Part shown: positions 1-7,512 of the stretch, piece after piece
How the letters are laid out: the number at the start of each line of letters is the position of its first letter
Position numbering within the stretch: position 1 is the first letter of the stretch
Assembly (NCBI GenBank): GCA_030524635.1
Contig: JAUNGG010000022.1
Span: 8,074 to 56,524 of the forward strand
DNA from: Lachnospiraceae bacterium
Lineage (GTDB): Bacteria > Bacillota > Clostridia > Lachnospirales > Lachnospiraceae
Reading direction: 5' to 3'
DNA length: 48,451 bases
The notes under the pieces: model-generated
Told to the model about the DNA's origin: nothing
Database searches by the model: none
What the model saw: only the letters and a program-made list of their open reading frames with translations
Position numbers and translations under genes: made by a program

Positions 1-2
1 GC

Positions 3-413
3 AATATCAAAATTATGATTGCCGCCCACAGTTATTTAATCGAAGATGCCTATTTTGGGAAACCAATTATCGACTATTTAAAGGAATTAGGATGCACACC
101 CATTCGTGCAGATATTGCCGACACAAAAGAAGCATTAAAGCAGTCCCTGAAGGTTTCTCCGACCATGAAATGGGAATGGAGCCGTGAAATTACAGGAAAT
201 ATTCAGATACACAAAGACCAGATTGACGGAATCATTCTGGTCAGTGCGTTCCCCTGTGGTCCTGATTCCATGGTAAACGAAATCATTTCCAGAAAGTTTT
301 CTCACATCCCCATATTGAATCTCGTCCTGGATTCTCAGAGCGGCACAGCCGGAATTGAAACAAGGTTGGAAAGTTTTGTAGATATTATAAGGTTTAAGAA
401 AGGAACAGTCTGA
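3..413 (+). CDS. Acyl-CoA dehydratase activase-related protein (DUF2229/HgdB-like), 5' end outside window
   Basis: The reading frame is open to the left edge, so only the C-terminal part, about 136 codons, is present. The Met near base 15 is probably internal. The tail carries the pattern SAFPCGPDS, then LVLDSQSGTAGIETRLESF, which is typical of proteins related to 2-hydroxyacyl-CoA dehydratase activators (COG3580/3581-like). The next gene ends in a very similar stretch (DSQTSDTGLETRLEAF), so the two are paralogues. The stop codon shares one base with the start of the next gene (TGATG), which implies translational coupling in one operon. The likely role, by family, is in or beside an Fe-S dependent dehydratase/activator system; the exact substrate is unknown. 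Region 1-2450 looks more AT-rich than the genes from about 9 kb on. Confidence 0.75.
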   Translation, partial: NIKIMIAAHSYLIEDAYFGKPIIDYLKELGCTPIRADIADTKEALKQSLKVSPTMKWEWSREITGNIQIHKDQIDGIILVSAFPCGPDSMVNEIISRKFSHIPILNLVLDSQSGTAGIETRLESFVDIIRFKKGTV

Positions 414-1486
414 TGGAAATTCCTAAGAAAAAGGTGGCTTTCCCGATTTTTGGAAACTACAACCTCTGCATCAAATATTTCGTTGAACAGGCACTGGGAG
501 CCGAATACATCCTGCAGCCTCCCATGACAAAACAAACCATGGAAATAGGCGCCCGATACAGCCCGGATTCGGTCTGCACCCCTTTTAAGAGCAGTCTGGG
601 CAGTATGATCGACGCACTGGAAGCTGGTGCGGACACACTCATCATGACCTTCGGAATCTGCCGTCTCGGATACTATGGGGAACTTCAAGGGGAAATTTTA
701 AAGAGTTTGGGCTATGAATTCGACTTCATCAATCTTTCCGACTATTCCACTGGCAAAGCAAAAGACTACTTAAAGGCGCTCCATCGGATTAACCCTAAAG
801 TTCCTGCCGCCAGGCTGGCACGGGTGTCTGCCGAATCTATCCGAATGCTTACCTGTCTGGATGAAATAGAAGGGGAATATTATAAAAACTGTGGTTTTGA
901 ACTCCAGCACGGTTCCTACAAAAAGGCATGGCGCCGGTTTCTTCTCTCCATGGAAACTGCAGAAAACCTGCATGATATTGAAACTGCTTACCGGACTGCC
1001 AAAAGAGAATTTGCCTCTATTCCAATCAATAAGCCTTCAAATCCTCTTCGTGTTGGCATTGTAGGAGAATACTTCACCGCAGTTGATGAATTTTCCAACC
1101 ATAACCTGGAGCAAAAACTGACTGACATGGGAGTGGAAGTCCATCGCTTTATGAGCGTGACCAACCGTAATCTCCGGTATCACGGAAAAAATTTAAGTGC
1201 TGGCATTAAAGAATATTGTACCTATGAAATGGGTCCCACCTCTACTGCCAATATTTGGGGTGCCAAATATTATGCTTCCCACGGATTCGATGGAATGATC
1301 CATGTAAAATCTGCCGGATGTACACCAGAAATCGACATCATGCCGATTTTACAAAATATAAATGCTGATTATAAAATCCCGGTTCTGTATCTTACCTATG
1401 ATTCTCAAACCAGTGATACAGGATTGGAAACACGGTTGGAAGCTTTTTACGATATGATTCAAATGAGAAAGCAGGAAATAGTATGA
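413..1486 (+). CDS. Acyl-CoA dehydratase activase-related protein (CoA protein activase family)
   Basis: A 357-aa protein of the DUF2229/HgdB-like family. Cysteines lie in conserved-looking contexts: SVCTPFKSSLG near residue 55, FGICRLGYYGE near 83, and SAGCTPE near 303. These could be Fe-S ligands, as in 2-hydroxyacyl-CoA dehydratase subunits. The C-terminal DSQTSDTGLETRLEAF motif repeats that of the preceding gene. The start overlaps the upstream stop by one base and the stop overlaps the downstream ATPase by four bases (ATGA), so the three genes form one tightly coupled operon. In many Clostridia these domains occur in one very long activase polypeptide; here they are separate. Function beyond activator-associated Fe-S protein is inference. 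Confidence 0.8.
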   Translation: MEIPKKKVAFPIFGNYNLCIKYFVEQALGAEYILQPPMTKQTMEIGARYSPDSVCTPFKSSLGSMIDALEAGADTLIMTFGICRLGYYGELQGEILKSLGYEFDFINLSDYSTGKAKDYLKALHRINPKVPAARLARVSAESIRMLTCLDEIEGEYYKNCGFELQHGSYKKAWRRFLLSMETAENLHDIETAYRTAKREFASIPINKPSNPLRVGIVGEYFTAVDEFSNHNLEQKLTDMGVEVHRFMSVTNRNLRYHGKNLSAGIKEYCTYEMGPTSTANIWGAKYYASHGFDGMIHVKSAGCTPEIDIMPILQNINADYKIPVLYLTYDSQTSDTGLETRLEAFYDMIQMRKQEIV

Positions 1487-2454
1487 AGAAAAATGCATAT
1501 CTTGGAATCGATATTGGTTCCATATCCACCAAAGGTGTAATCATAGACGACAGGAACCAGATCTTAGCCAGCGCCTATATCTGGACAGAAGGTGATCCCA
1601 TCGGTGCTGCCAAAAAACTGCTTCATCTTTTAAGTGAGCAGTTTGACAAAGAAACTTATCAGATTGTATCTTCCGGTACTACCGGAAGCGCCAGAAAACT
1701 GGTAGGTGCCATGATTAATGCGGGTATTGTGAAAAATGAAATTACTGCCCATGCCATCGGCACTACTACACTCCATCCGGATGTAAGAACAATTTTGGAA
1801 ATCGGTGGTCAGGATTCTAAAATTATTCTGGTAGAACACGGCGTTGCTGTAGACTATGCCATGAATACCTTATGTGCAGCCGGAACCGGTGCTTTTTTAT
1901 CCAGTCAGTCTAAGCGCCTCGGTGTGGATGTGGAGGAGTTCGGCCAGATTGCCCTCCGTTCTTCCCATCCCACACAGATTGCCGCAAGATGCACCGTTTT
2001 TGCCGAATCGGACCTGGTTCATAAAATCCAAATGGGACATTCCAAAGAAGACATTATCGCAGGACTTTGTCAGGCTGTTGCGAACAACTATTTGAATAAT
2101 GTTGGAAAAGGGAAAAAGATTCTATCCCCAGTCGTATTCCAGGGCGGTGTCAGCAAAAATGCAGGTGTTGTAGACGCTTTCAAAAAAGCATTGGGATGTG
2201 ACATTCTGGTCGATGAAAATGGGCATCTGATGGGAGCTTATGGAATTGCGATCCTTGCAGGAAGAAGCAGTTTAAGACGTCCCTTTGACTTTTCTGTGGA
2301 AGACATGGAATTTCAGACGAGAGAAATAAACTGCGGGCATTGTCCTAACCACTGCGAGATTATCTGCGTTTACCGGAATGGAGAACTTATCGATGCATGG
2401 GGAAATCGCTGTGAAAAAGGAGCACCAAAACTTTCTCCCTTTTACATTTCTTGA
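1483..2454 (+). CDS. BadF/BadG/HgdC-type ATPase, acyl-CoA dehydratase activase
   Basis: A 323-aa member of the ASKHA ATPases that activate 2-hydroxyacyl-CoA dehydratases and benzoyl-CoA reductases by ATP-driven electron transfer. Visible features are the phosphate-1 loop GIDIGSISTKG at residues 8-18, the EIGGQDSK phosphate-2 motif near 106-113, CAAGTGAF with Cys131, and AARC with Cys170. Those two cysteines match the positions that bridge the [4Fe-4S] cluster between subunits in HgdC. Beyond the usual ~260-aa core there is a C-terminal extension (about 285-323) with CGHCPNHCEIIC and a further GNRCEKG, a second possible metal site. The gene overlaps its upstream neighbour by 4 bp. Its stop codon lies inside the -35 box of the next promoter. 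Confidence 0.9.
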   Translation: MKKNAYLGIDIGSISTKGVIIDDRNQILASAYIWTEGDPIGAAKKLLHLLSEQFDKETYQIVSSGTTGSARKLVGAMINAGIVKNEITAHAIGTTTLHPDVRTILEIGGQDSKIILVEHGVAVDYAMNTLCAAGTGAFLSSQSKRLGVDVEEFGQIALRSSHPTQIAARCTVFAESDLVHKIQMGHSKEDIIAGLCQAVANNYLNNVGKGKKILSPVVFQGGVSKNAGVVDAFKKALGCDILVDENGHLMGAYGIAILAGRSSLRRPFDFSVEDMEFQTREINCGHCPNHCEIICVYRNGELIDAWGNRCEKGAPKLSPFYIS

Positions 2455-2479
2455 CATGCACTGCATGAGATGCTATATT
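2451..2479 (+). promoter_or_regulatory. Sigma-A type promoter overlapping the activase stop codon
   Basis: TTGACA (2451-2456), a 17-bp spacer, then TATATT (2474-2479). The activase stop TGA is 2452-2454, within the -35 box. It would drive the sugar isomerase-like gene with a leader of about 160 nt. Confidence 0.75.
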
Positions 2480-2555
2480 TAAGGCGAGAATTAGACTTTT
2501 ATGATCTGATCATACTGAGATGGAGAGCCGTCCTGTATACTATCCTGGTGAGAGT

Positions 2556-2636
2556 ATGATGTGGACCAGGAAAGAAAATATGGAGCAAGGCATTCTGGTA
2601 GATAAAGGCATCTGGCAGAATGTCCTTGAGATGTAG
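2556..2636 (+). other. Possible 26-codon leader ORF upstream of the sugar isomerase gene
   Basis: ATG at 2556 runs 26 codons to TAG at 2634-2636. The TAG overlaps the Shine-Dalgarno sequence of the next gene (TAGGAGG). A 7-bp inverted repeat (TCCTGGT 2543-2549, ACCAGGA 2565-2571) brackets its start. The upstream Shine-Dalgarno match is weak (GGTGAG). It could be a leader peptide or chance. Confidence 0.2.
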
Positions 2637-2645
2637 GAGGAAGAG

Positions 2646-3401
2646 ATGATAATTCCTGGAATCGTATCTGTTACATTTCGTGACAAGACTGTAGAAGATA
2701 TCATAAGACTTTGTAAGGAAGCAGATTTAAAAGCTGTGGAGTGGTCCGAGAATGCCCATGTGATGCCGGCAGATGAAGCAGGTGCAAAAGCCCTTTATGA
2801 GAAGACCAGGGCAGCAGGGCTTCAGATTGCGGCGTATGGTTCTTACTATCGTTTGGGGCAGCAGGAGAATCCAAAAGAAGTATTTGAAGCTTCTTTGATA
2901 TCGGCAAAAAGCCTTCATGCCCCACTGATCCGCATCTGGGCTGGAACGGAGCCATCGGCAAAGGTGGGCAAGGAGCAGCGGAAGGCACTGGCAGAGGAAG
3001 CCTTTTTGATCTGTGAGATGGCGAAGAAGGCAGGGATCAAAGTGGCCATGGAATGGCATAGGAATACTTTGACGGATACCAATGCGTCTGCCATGGATTT
3101 TCTGAAAGAGGTGAGCCATGAAAACCTTTACTGTCTGTGGCAGCCGACTGTGGCCCTTTCCATGAAAGAGCGGATGGATGGGCTGGATCTGCTGGGAGAC
3201 CGGGTATTAAATCTGCATATCTATTATTGGCCAGATGGCGTACGCCGGCCTTTAAAGGAAGGTACAGGGGCGTGGCAGCAATATTTGGAGCATGTAGATA
3301 AAGAGAACGATCGTTTTGGGCTTCTGGAATTTGTTATGGGAGATACGGAAGAGCAGTTTTTGAAGGATGCCAGGACGCTTCATGACATTTTAGGTCAATA
3401 A
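2646..3401 (+). CDS. Sugar phosphate isomerase/epimerase family protein (TIM barrel)
   Basis: A 251-aa protein of the xylose-isomerase-like TIM-barrel family (AP_endonuc_2). Likely metal-binding residues lie in VEWSENAH (about 31-38), AMEWHRNTLTDT (about 137-148), NLHIYYW (about 195-201) and LLEFVMGDTEEQFL near the C-terminus, the usual Glu/Asp/His/Glu layout. The start is set by TAGGAGG seven bases upstream of the ATG. The gene has its own promoter at 2451-2479 and appears monocistronic, with a hairpin about 70 bp after the stop. The substrate cannot be read from sequence; keto-sugar isomerisation or epimerisation is the family expectation. Confidence 0.85.
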   Translation: MIIPGIVSVTFRDKTVEDIIRLCKEADLKAVEWSENAHVMPADEAGAKALYEKTRAAGLQIAAYGSYYRLGQQENPKEVFEASLISAKSLHAPLIRIWAGTEPSAKVGKEQRKALAEEAFLICEMAKKAGIKVAMEWHRNTLTDTNASAMDFLKEVSHENLYCLWQPTVALSMKERMDGLDLLGDRVLNLHIYYWPDGVRRPLKEGTGAWQQYLEHVDKENDRFGLLEFVMGDTEEQFLKDARTLHDILGQ

Positions 3402-3472
3402 GAGGCAAAAAAAGAAGGAAGTATGTCCACGGGGACTGTGGGGAGAATTTACAGATTGGAAAGAGAATTGGC

Positions 3473-3493
3473 GGGCCTGAGTTTCTCAGGCCC
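3473..3493. terminator. Hairpin without U-tract between convergent genes
   Basis: A perfect 9-bp stem GGGCCTGAG/CTCAGGCCC with a 3-nt loop lies between the isomerase gene (+) and the SUKH genes (-). Neither strand has a T-run after it, so termination is uncertain. The rest of 3402-3576 shows no other clear signal. Confidence 0.35.
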
Positions 3494-3576
3494 ACAGGTT
3501 AAACTCTTCAAATCATGGATATCCTTGATAAAGAGGCGGTGACTTTCGGTTTTGAATACGCGGAATATGATCGGAA

Positions 3577-3903
3577 TCATTCTGCCATTCCAGCCAGTTC
3601 CCCATAGCTGAAATAATCAGAATCATCCAGTTCAAGTGTTTTATCTACATAATATTCAAGCCAGTCCAGAAAACTCATAGTACGATGATTCGTCGGATTT
3701 ATCAGGGGGTAGATTCCTGCATCATTGGCAAGATCGTAATACCAGACAGTCCCATAGGTCTCTTTATCATCCGTATTTATGATTAGTATGCTGTACATGC
3801 CGCAGCCTTCATGGCATAGAAGTATATAACCTGCATCTACTTTTACTTCCTCTGTCTCATAGATTGCATCATATTCTTCTTCGGAAAGTTCTGCAATGCT
3901 CAA
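3577..3903 (-). CDS. SUKH (SMI1/KNR4)-like C-terminal half domain, possible frameshifted continuation
   Basis: A 108-codon frame opened by a TTG with poor ribosome-binding context (AGAGG only three bases before it). The sequence GCGMYSILIINT, then GTVWYYDLANDAGIYPL, then FLDWLEYYVDKTLEL resembles the second half of a SUKH domain and aligns loosely with GILPIGSQGCTHMTGL to FLAWYMRWL of the preceding protein. It lacks the N-terminal half of the domain. It overlaps the 3' end of the upstream SUKH gene by 35 bases in a different frame. This suggests it is either a small coupled ORF or the severed C-terminus of a single two-domain protein of about 450 aa. SUKH proteins are often immunity proteins; no cognate toxin is visible here. 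Confidence 0.55.
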   Translation of the reverse strand: MSIAELSEEEYDAIYETEEVKVDAGYILLCHEGCGMYSILIINTDDKETYGTVWYYDLANDAGIYPLINPTNHRTMSFLDWLEYYVDKTLELDDSDYFSYGELAGMAE

Positions 3904-4906
3904 CGGCCTCTTTTAGTCTTCCGGCATTGATATCCGGGCAATCTTTCAATGCCTTAATGGTATAGCACGCATCCCGGAAAGCGTCCCCACGCAGCTGCGG
4001 CAGTTTCTCAAGAATCTGCTCCTGCCATTTTTTCTTGGTATCCCAATCCCCTTCATAGTTAATGACAGAAATAGCCTCTGCATAAGCACCGTACTCCCAC
4101 ATTTTTTCAATCTGCCCGCCCATTCCCTTTACCCGAAAATGCGTCAGCATCTTGACCAGCTTCATACGAATTTCCATATTGGATTCCTGATCACAGGCCG
4201 TTTTAAAAAACTGTTGCTGCTTCTTTGGCAATTTCTCAAATTTACGGAAACTGTCGATGATTTCCGCCTTTTCTTCCGAATTATCCGTCTGCTGGTACTG
4301 CTCCATTAGTTGTTGTTCATTTCCGTCCAAATTCGTCCCAAACCAGAAAATTTCATATCCTGAGATGACCTCGCGCAGCCAGCGCATATACCATGCCAGG
4401 AACCCATTTTCCCGCACAAAAAATGGTTTAACACAGTGATCTAAATCGAAATAAACCACCTGCCCGCAATATGGCCCCCGCAGCATGAGTCCTGTCATAT
4501 GGGTACAGCCCTGACTGCCAATAGGCAAAATTCCGGCAAAGGGCTGTCCTTTGACTGCATTGTCCCAATCCTCATCACTCATCTTTGGATAGAGCGCCGG
4601 TTCCGACAGCAGGCAATAATTCCGATCATCTTTCAGTTCCTGCTCCAATGCCTCGAGGCCGTAGATTCCGTAATAAGGTCCTGCTCCGCCGTCCCCGGCC
4701 AGCATCAGAAAATTCCGGTATTCTTCCGGCAGCCGAATACCATATTTAAGTTCAAATGCCTGTACTGCCTCCTCACCGGCAGGCGGCGCCAGCCTGTATT
4801 TATGACTGCCCGCGCCGAATACCACCTGCCCACCATCCTTTGCTTTGGCTTGTTCCAGCAGTTTGTAAATCTGCCTGATCCATGATGCCTGATCTGCTTT
4901 TCCCAT
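3869..4906 (-). CDS. SMI1/KNR4 (SUKH) family protein
   Basis: A 345-aa protein. A SUKH-1 domain spans roughly residues 30-175, with FELKYGIRLPEEYRNFLMLAGDGGAGPYYGIYGL as the N-terminal half (given in part: LPEEYRNFLM is diagnostic) and GILPIGSQGC plus VVYFDLDH in the second half. The remainder is charged and helical (about 190-345) and has no recognised domain. The start is supported by TAGGAGA six bases upstream. Family members act as immunity proteins against contact-dependent or secreted toxins, or as general interaction modules; no toxin gene is adjacent, so immunity is only a possibility. The C-terminus runs into an overlapping second frame with SUKH character. Confidence 0.8.
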   Translation of the reverse strand: MGKADQASWIRQIYKLLEQAKAKDGGQVVFGAGSHKYRLAPPAGEEAVQAFELKYGIRLPEEYRNFLMLAGDGGAGPYYGIYGLEALEQELKDDRNYCLLSEPALYPKMSDEDWDNAVKGQPFAGILPIGSQGCTHMTGLMLRGPYCGQVVYFDLDHCVKPFFVRENGFLAWYMRWLREVISGYEIFWFGTNLDGNEQQLMEQYQQTDNSEEKAEIIDSFRKFEKLPKKQQQFFKTACDQESNMEIRMKLVKMLTHFRVKGMGGQIEKMWEYGAYAEAISVINYEGDWDTKKKWQEQILEKLPQLRGDAFRDACYTIKALKDCPDINAGRLKEAVEHCRTFRRRI

Positions 4907-4980
4907 AAAATCTCCTATTGATTATGCTCATTCCACTGTATATCCGATTCCCAGAAAAAATACAGCTATCTTCTTCATCT

Positions 4981-5334
4981 TCACACTCCAATCCCCACCT
5001 GAAACAACGGAATCACATTGATCACCGGCTCCTCATATGGGTGAACTGCTTTCACCGCCTCCATCGTCCGCCGCAGATTTTCCGCCTTGCAGGTAACCTC
5101 TACCTTAACCTCCGGCTCCTCGCTGATTTCATTTTCTGTTCCGATGTAGGGATTGGTCCCCGCAAGAGGCCGCCAGGTGCCCGTGACACGACTGTAGGAA
5201 AGACAGCTGTCGTAGCTCCCAATATGCCCGGCGTCTACCTGCTGCAACGTTTTCTGCAATTGCCGGAAATTTGCCTCCGGTATGAAAATTTCCAGTTTAA
5301 AATACTCAAACAATATAGAATCTTTCTCTTTCAT
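4981..5334 (-). CDS. YqfO-like/COG3323 PII-fold protein
   Basis: A 117-aa protein matching the small PII/CutA-like ferredoxin-fold family that occurs as an insert in NIF3/YqfO proteins. Visible motifs are LEIFIPEANF at the start, DAGHIGSYDSCLSYS, GTWRPLAGTNPYIGT, and the C-terminal AVHPYEEPVINVIPL. All three are characteristic, and the length fits a stand-alone copy. Its molecular role is not established; metal or nucleotide sensing has been proposed for relatives. The ribosome-binding site is weak. A possible gene remnant ends five bases upstream. Confidence 0.8.
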   Translation of the reverse strand: MKEKDSILFEYFKLEIFIPEANFRQLQKTLQQVDAGHIGSYDSCLSYSRVTGTWRPLAGTNPYIGTENEISEEPEVKVEVTCKAENLRRTMEAVKAVHPYEEPVINVIPLFQVGIGV

Positions 5335-5339
5335 TATCG

Positions 5340-5558
5340 CTACAATATCCTTTCCGGCTGAAACCCCAGATAATCTGAAGATACCAGCTTATATTCTATC
5401 CCATTCCGATACCCCCGGATGCTGTCATCATTATAACGTATTTCAACCGTTTTGTCAGCAGGCGGTGTGATGGTTTGAGACAAGACTTTTCGGTACCATC
5501 CAGTAGATAGAAAAATGATTGCGGCGGCGGTACAATAAAAGAGAAAAATACGACGCTT
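5340..5558 (-). pseudogene. Possible C-terminal gene remnant
   Basis: An open stretch on the minus strand ends five bases before the YqfO-like start. Its last ~45 codons look coding (charged and beta-prone, ending YKLVSSDYLGFQPERIL), preceded by a hydrophobic segment (about 15 residues). There is no start codon with a ribosome-binding site, and further upstream the frame is simply antisense to the Ntn-hydrolase. I do not recognise the family. It may be a leftover of a gene displaced by the Ntn-hydrolase pair, or chance. Confidence 0.25.
5508..5536 (+). promoter_or_regulatory. Putative promoter for the Ntn-hydrolase/acetyltransferase pair
   Basis: TAGAAA (5508-5513), a 17-bp spacer, then TACAAT (5531-5536), 38 bp before the ATG. 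The -35 box matches consensus at only four of six positions. Confidence 0.4.
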
Positions 5559-5573
5559 AGAAAGGGAAAAACC

Positions 5574-6278
5574 ATGTGCACGCGATTTGTTTACCGCGGC
5601 GATGATATCATTACCGGATTCAATTTTGATATCGATCTTGCCGTATGGAACCACCAGGTTATAGAAGAAAAAAACCGTTTCTACATTGGCATCCTGCGCC
5701 CCGACGGAGTGCGCCACTCCTACCACGGTGTCAACCGGAATGGAAACGTTGGAACACTGCTGTACGTCCACGGGAATCCATCTGGAACGTATCAGGACAC
5801 CGCCGATTGTATCACAATTGCCGATCTGACAGAGCAATTCATCCAGGCGCAGATCACCTTTGATGATGCGCTCCGCATTGCGCAGACAAAGAAAATCGTC
5901 TATGCACCGGATGCGACGATGCAGGCCATGATTTCCGACCGGCGAGGCCGCACCCTTGTGATCGAACCGGGCCTTGGCTGCTGCGAAGGTACAGGGGAAT
6001 ATTCATTGATCACCAATTATTCCCTGTTCAACCCGGAAAGTACCCGACCATTCATCGTACCGGGGGATGACCGTTATGAAAGAGCCGCCAAGCTGCTAAA
6101 CGGATATGGAAGCGGCTTTACAATTTCCGATGCATTTTCTGTTCTCTGTGCGGTCCGGCAGGAGGGACCTTGGGCAACCAGAGTTTCGTTTGTTTACTCA
6201 TCAAAAGAAAATGCGGTTTATTATGTGCAGAATAATCACTTTGAACAAGTCAAAAAATATGTATTTCCTCCGTTTTAA
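5574..6278 (+). CDS. Ntn-hydrolase, choloylglycine hydrolase/linear amide C-N hydrolase-like
   Basis: A 234-aa protein starting Met-Cys, so removal of Met would expose Cys2 as the N-terminal nucleophile. Residues fitting the family's catalytic set are Asp19 in GFNFD, Asn54/56/58 in VNRNGN, Asn148 in TNYSLF and Arg203 in TRVSF. At 234 aa it is much shorter than bile salt hydrolases or penicillin V acylases (about 320-340 aa), so bile-salt specificity should not be assumed. It more likely represents a compact linear-amide hydrolase. The start has AAAGGG eight bases upstream. It is followed 15 bp later by a Vat-like acetyltransferase, so the two are probably co-transcribed. Confidence 0.75.
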   Translation: MCTRFVYRGDDIITGFNFDIDLAVWNHQVIEEKNRFYIGILRPDGVRHSYHGVNRNGNVGTLLYVHGNPSGTYQDTADCITIADLTEQFIQAQITFDDALRIAQTKKIVYAPDATMQAMISDRRGRTLVIEPGLGCCEGTGEYSLITNYSLFNPESTRPFIVPGDDRYERAAKLLNGYGSGFTISDAFSVLCAVRQEGPWATRVSFVYSSKENAVYYVQNNHFEQVKKYVFPPF

Positions 6279-6293
6279 GAGAAAGGACAAGCT

Positions 6294-6890
6294 ATGGATC
6301 CAAAGAAAATATATCCCCGCACAGGTGATCGGGAAACGGTTTATTTAAAAAATGTTGTCACAGATCCCAGTATCATTGTTGGAGACTACACGATGTATCA
6401 CGATTTCGTCAACGACCCGCGGCAGTTTGAAAAGAACAATGTACTGTACCACTATCCCATCAATCACGAAAAATTGGTGATTGGCAAGTTTTGTTCCATT
6501 GCCTGCGGAGCAAAGTTTCTGTTCAACAGTGCCAACCATACACTGTCATCGCTGTCCACCTACCCTTTCCCAATCTTTTTTGAGGAATGGAACTTGAGTA
6601 TTCAAAACGTGGCGGCTGCATGGGACAATAAAGGAGATATTATCATTGGCAATGATGTATGGATTGGATATGAAGCCGTCATCATGGCCGGCGTCATCAT
6701 TGGAGATGGAGCAATTATTGGCACCCGTGCTGTTGTGACAAAAGATATACCGCCTTACACCATTGTAGGCGGTGTTCCTGCAAAGGTAATCCGCAAACGT
6801 TTCTCCGACGATGTGATTTCAAAATTACTGGCAACGAAATGGTGGGATTGGCCGGAAGAAAAGATGATTGAGTTCTTCCAATTTGCATGA
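6294..6890 (+). CDS. CatB-related/Vat-like xenobiotic O-acetyltransferase (left-handed beta-helix)
   Basis: A 198-aa hexapeptide-repeat acetyltransferase. [16 protein letters not shown] carries His82, the position of the catalytic His in the Vat streptogramin acetyltransferases, and is followed by [46 protein letters not shown] and KWWDWPEE (each diagnostic of the family; long runs are cited in part). The protein ends about 15 residues earlier than typical Vat proteins, right after KMIEFFQFA, so a small C-terminal truncation is possible. AAAGGA precedes the ATG. By family it transfers acetyl from acetyl-CoA to a hydroxyl on an antibiotic or other small molecule. Actual streptogramin resistance is not shown by sequence alone. 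Confidence 0.8.
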   Translation: MDPKKIYPRTGDRETVYLKNVVTDPSIIVGDYTMYHDFVNDPRQFEKNNVLYHYPINHEKLVIGKFCSIACGAKFLFNSANHTLSSLSTYPFPIFFEEWNLSIQNVAAAWDNKGDIIIGNDVWIGYEAVIMAGVIIGDGAIIGTRAVVTKDIPPYTIVGGVPAKVIRKRFSDDVISKLLATKWWDWPEEKMIEFFQFA

Positions 6891-7058
6891 TATGATAAAG
6901 ACATCCATAACAGAAAGAAGTGGTGTCCATGACAAAACTCAACGAAGTGCGGCTCCATGCAAAGCCAGTAGATTGCGGCGTTTGCATGGAGTAATCATCG
7001 CCGCAAAATAGATGTGCTGGCTTTGCTTCCTGACGATCATCTCAAGGAGGAAGCCCGC

Positions 7059-7322
7059 ATGAAATATATCAATGCAAAAGACCTTCTTCCCGATGCGCTG
7101 GTCAAGGAGCTGCAAAGGTATATTCAGGGTGGATATCTTTATGTTCCCACCGACCAGACACAGCAAAAACGATGGGGAGAAGTATCCGGCTATCGGCAGG
7201 AATTACAGCAGAGGAACCGTAAAATCATGGAGGAATACCGGAAAGGTGTCTCCATGGATTGTCTGGCTGAAAAATACTGCTTGTCCGTGTATGCCATTCG
7301 GAAAATCATTTATCGGAAATAA
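7059..7322 (+). CDS. Small HTH protein of the CD3324 type
   Basis: An 87-aa protein beginning MKYINAKDLLPDALVKELQ. AAGGAGG eight bases upstream fixes the start at 7059; a longer GTG start at 7014 is possible but has no ribosome-binding site. The middle has GGYLYVPTDQ, then WGEVSGYRQEL. The C-terminal segment SMDCLAEKYCLSVYAIRKIIYRK looks like a helix-turn-helix. Proteins of this kind are widespread in Clostridia; a DNA-binding role is inferred from the HTH. In the 170 bp before it, short fragments open in several frames (for example one ending IDVLALLPDDHLKEEAR) suggest a decayed neighbour. Confidence 0.75.
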   Translation: MKYINAKDLLPDALVKELQRYIQGGYLYVPTDQTQQKRWGEVSGYRQELQQRNRKIMEEYRKGVSMDCLAEKYCLSVYAIRKIIYRK

Positions 7323-7330
7323 CAAAAGGA

Positions 7331-7358
7331 GCAGGGACTGCCTCAATGCAGCCTCTGC
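7331..7358 (+). terminator. Probable terminator of the CD3324-like gene
   Basis: An 11-bp stem with one mismatch and one G-T pair (GCAGGGACTGC/GCAGCCTCTGC, loop CTCAAT) is followed by a T-rich stretch (TTCTGAGTTCTT). The rest of 7359-7512 shows no clear signal. Confidence 0.45.
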
Positions 7359-7512
7359 TTCTGAGTTCTTAATAACAAAACCGCCTTCCCCACCAGGTCT
7401 AATCAGTTATTTTGCAGCACTCCCGTTCCAACAAATTTTGTTTCCGATGTAATTGGATTTAAAAATGCTTTCCACCTTGCTGTTTAAGAAATAAAGGGAA
7501 AAACAAACATAA

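Noticed and set aside
5574..6278. Bile salt hydrolase
   Set aside because: Nucleophile Cys and family residues fit, but the protein is about 90 residues shorter than known bile salt hydrolases, so the specific name is not supported.
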